From: Acidobacteriota bacterium | GTDB taxonomy: Bacteria; Acidobacteriota; Vicinamibacteria; Vicinamibacterales; 2-12-FULL-66-21 | Assembly: GCA_013817065.1 (NCBI GenBank) | Contig: JACDDJ010000392.1 | Coordinates: 1-5,116, forward strand | Direction: 5' to 3' | Length of the DNA: 5,116 bases | Shown: positions 4,425 through 5,116 of the stretch, one piece after another | Position numbering within the stretch: position 1 is the stretch's first letter | Layout: each line of letters opens with the position of its first letter | Notes under the pieces: generated by a model | Seen by the model: the letters and a program-made list of their open reading frames with translations, nothing else | What the model was told of the DNA's origin: nothing | The model's database searches: none | Program-made: the position numbers and the translations under genes

Positions 4425-4542
4425 GGGATCCCGTTCATCAAGCCGGCGGCCAGCACGCCGGAGCGATTTTGCGGGCAATTCCTCGCCCGCGGCAGGTCGT
4501 TGCCACTACCGGCTTGCCCGGCAATGACTAATGTCTGGCGGG

Positions 4543-4560
4543 CGACGGAGTTCGCCGTCG
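4543..4560 (+). promoter_or_regulatory. Hairpin just upstream of the DUF192 start
   Basis: CGACGG-AGTTCG-CCGTCG is a perfect 6-bp stem with a 6-base loop, ending four bases before the ATG at 4565. It occupies the place where a ribosome-binding site would be, and none is visible. This favours either the internal ATG at 4619 as the true start or leaderless-style initiation at 4565. Confidence 0.35.
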
Positions 4561-4564
4561 ATCG

Positions 4565-4963
4565 ATGAGCAAGCCGCACTTTCTGCAGCCGCTCCTCAAG
4601 CGGGCCGGCGGGACGCCGATGATCCGCAACGCCAGGACCGGGCTGCTCGTCGCGACCGAGCTCGAGACCGCCTTCGATTCGTCCGACCGGCGGAAAGGTC
4701 TGCTTGGGAGGGACGGTCTGGCGCCAGGCCAGGCCCTGATCATTGCCCCGACCAACCTGGTTCACACCTTCGCGATGCGCTTTCCGATCGACATCCTGTT
4801 CGTCGCCAGAGACGGACGCGTAATAAAGGTGCGTAATGCCGTGCCGCGGCGCCGTATCGCGGGCGCGTGGGGCGGGTTTGCCGTGGTTGAGTGCGCCGCC
4901 GGGCAGATCGAAACCTCTGGCACGCGGGCCGGTGATCGCATCGAGGTGTGCAGGTCTGTGTAG
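4565..4963 (+). CDS. DUF192 family protein
   Basis: A 132-residue DUF192 protein, a small beta-rich family of unknown biochemical function found in many bacteria and archaea. The signature is clear: ETAFDSSDRRKGLLGRDGL (about residues 34-52), then IIAPTNLVHTFAMRFPIDILFVARDGRVI, and the later GGFAVVECAAGQIETSGTRAGDRIEV with the typical closing loop. Many relatives are secreted or lipoproteins; here there is no signal peptide, so it is probably cytoplasmic. Relatives of the cytoplasmic type begin MIxNARTG, which corresponds to Met19 (base 4619). The first 18 residues may thus be an annotation extension, and the hairpin at 4543-4560 in place of a ribosome-binding site supports that. It stands alone on the plus strand, divergent from the zinc-ribbon gene. 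Confidence 0.92.
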   Translation: MSKPHFLQPLLKRAGGTPMIRNARTGLLVATELETAFDSSDRRKGLLGRDGLAPGQALIIAPTNLVHTFAMRFPIDILFVARDGRVIKVRNAVPRRRIAGAWGGFAVVECAAGQIETSGTRAGDRIEVCRSV

Positions 4964-4981
4964 TCCGCCCTTAGTCTTGTG

Positions 4982-4999
4982 CCCGCCTTCGGGACTTTT
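4982..4999 (+). terminator. Weak terminator candidate after the DUF192 gene
   Basis: CCCG-CCTT-CGGG followed by ACTTTT lies 19 bases after the DUF192 stop. The stem is only 4 bp and the T-run four bases, so it is a marginal intrinsic terminator. Beyond it, 5000-5116 contains no gene that I can support; a short palindrome AACTA-G-TAGTT (5069-5079) is the only structure seen. Confidence 0.25.
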
Positions 5000-5116
5000 G
5001 CTCCCAGCCAGACTTCTGCCCCGGCAATCCGACGCGTTCACGCGCGCTTCAAGCTCTAAGTAGCTGTTCCAACTAGTAGTTACAGCCGTTTCTCCTCCCC
5101 TGGCACATTCGGGCAC

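Noticed and set aside
4295..5116. Long minus-strand open frame across the DUF192 gene
   Set aside because: It is antisense to a clear DUF192 protein and also overlaps the zinc-ribbon gene out of frame. No recognisable domain.
5099..5116. CCTGGCACATTCGGGCAC resembling a sigma-54 promoter
   Set aside because: The -24 half is perfect, but the GC of the -12 half is one base too close and the TTGC is missing. The window also ends here.

Overview
This is a GC-rich bacterial window holding eight recognisable short-to-medium genes separated by unusually repeat-rich intergenic DNA. The best lineage guess is Acidobacteriota, perhaps a soil Vicinamibacteria-like genome. That is inference from three things: the C-terminal domain style of the sigma-54 activator, the accessory gene set (HicAB, CopG/BrnA-type antitoxin, DUF4160/DUF2442), and intergenic TTGGTAGTTGG and ACGTAGC low-complexity repeats. 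No rRNA or tRNA confirms it.

Layout. Bases 1-434 carry dispersed repeats, one strong hairpin and possibly the 3' end of an eroded gene. Bases 435-1270 (minus strand) form a compact toxin-antitoxin cluster read hicB, hicA, then a CopG/BrnA-type antitoxin with no BrnT toxin beside it. Bases 1271-1656 hold the likely hicB promoter, an inverted repeat, and the fullest repeat copy with an inverted partner. Bases 1657-2298 (minus) are a DUF4160-DUF2442 pair. Bases 2299-2794 contain a 253-bp imperfect inverted repeat and an ACGT-rich array. Bases 2795-3997 (minus) encode a stand-alone sigma-54 activator. Bases 3998-4232 hold several local hairpins and a Shine-Dalgarno-like sequence without a gene. 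Bases 4233-4424 (minus) encode a small zinc-ribbon protein, divergent from a DUF192 protein at 4565-4963 (plus).

The main theme is how genes meet repeats. The CopG and DUF2442 proteins are unrelated, yet both end in KPSTRRxRG because their 3' ends run into the same dispersed repeat. The sigma-54 activator takes its stop codon from the ACGTAGC array, and the DUF4160 reading frame begins in what looks like foreign repeat DNA. Repeat DNA therefore seems to have reshaped at least four gene ends here. The toxin-antitoxin cluster and the DUF pair are typical accessory cargo; the activator, zinc-ribbon and DUF192 genes look more like resident chromosome. I see no transposase, integrase, CRISPR array or complete new multi-gene system.
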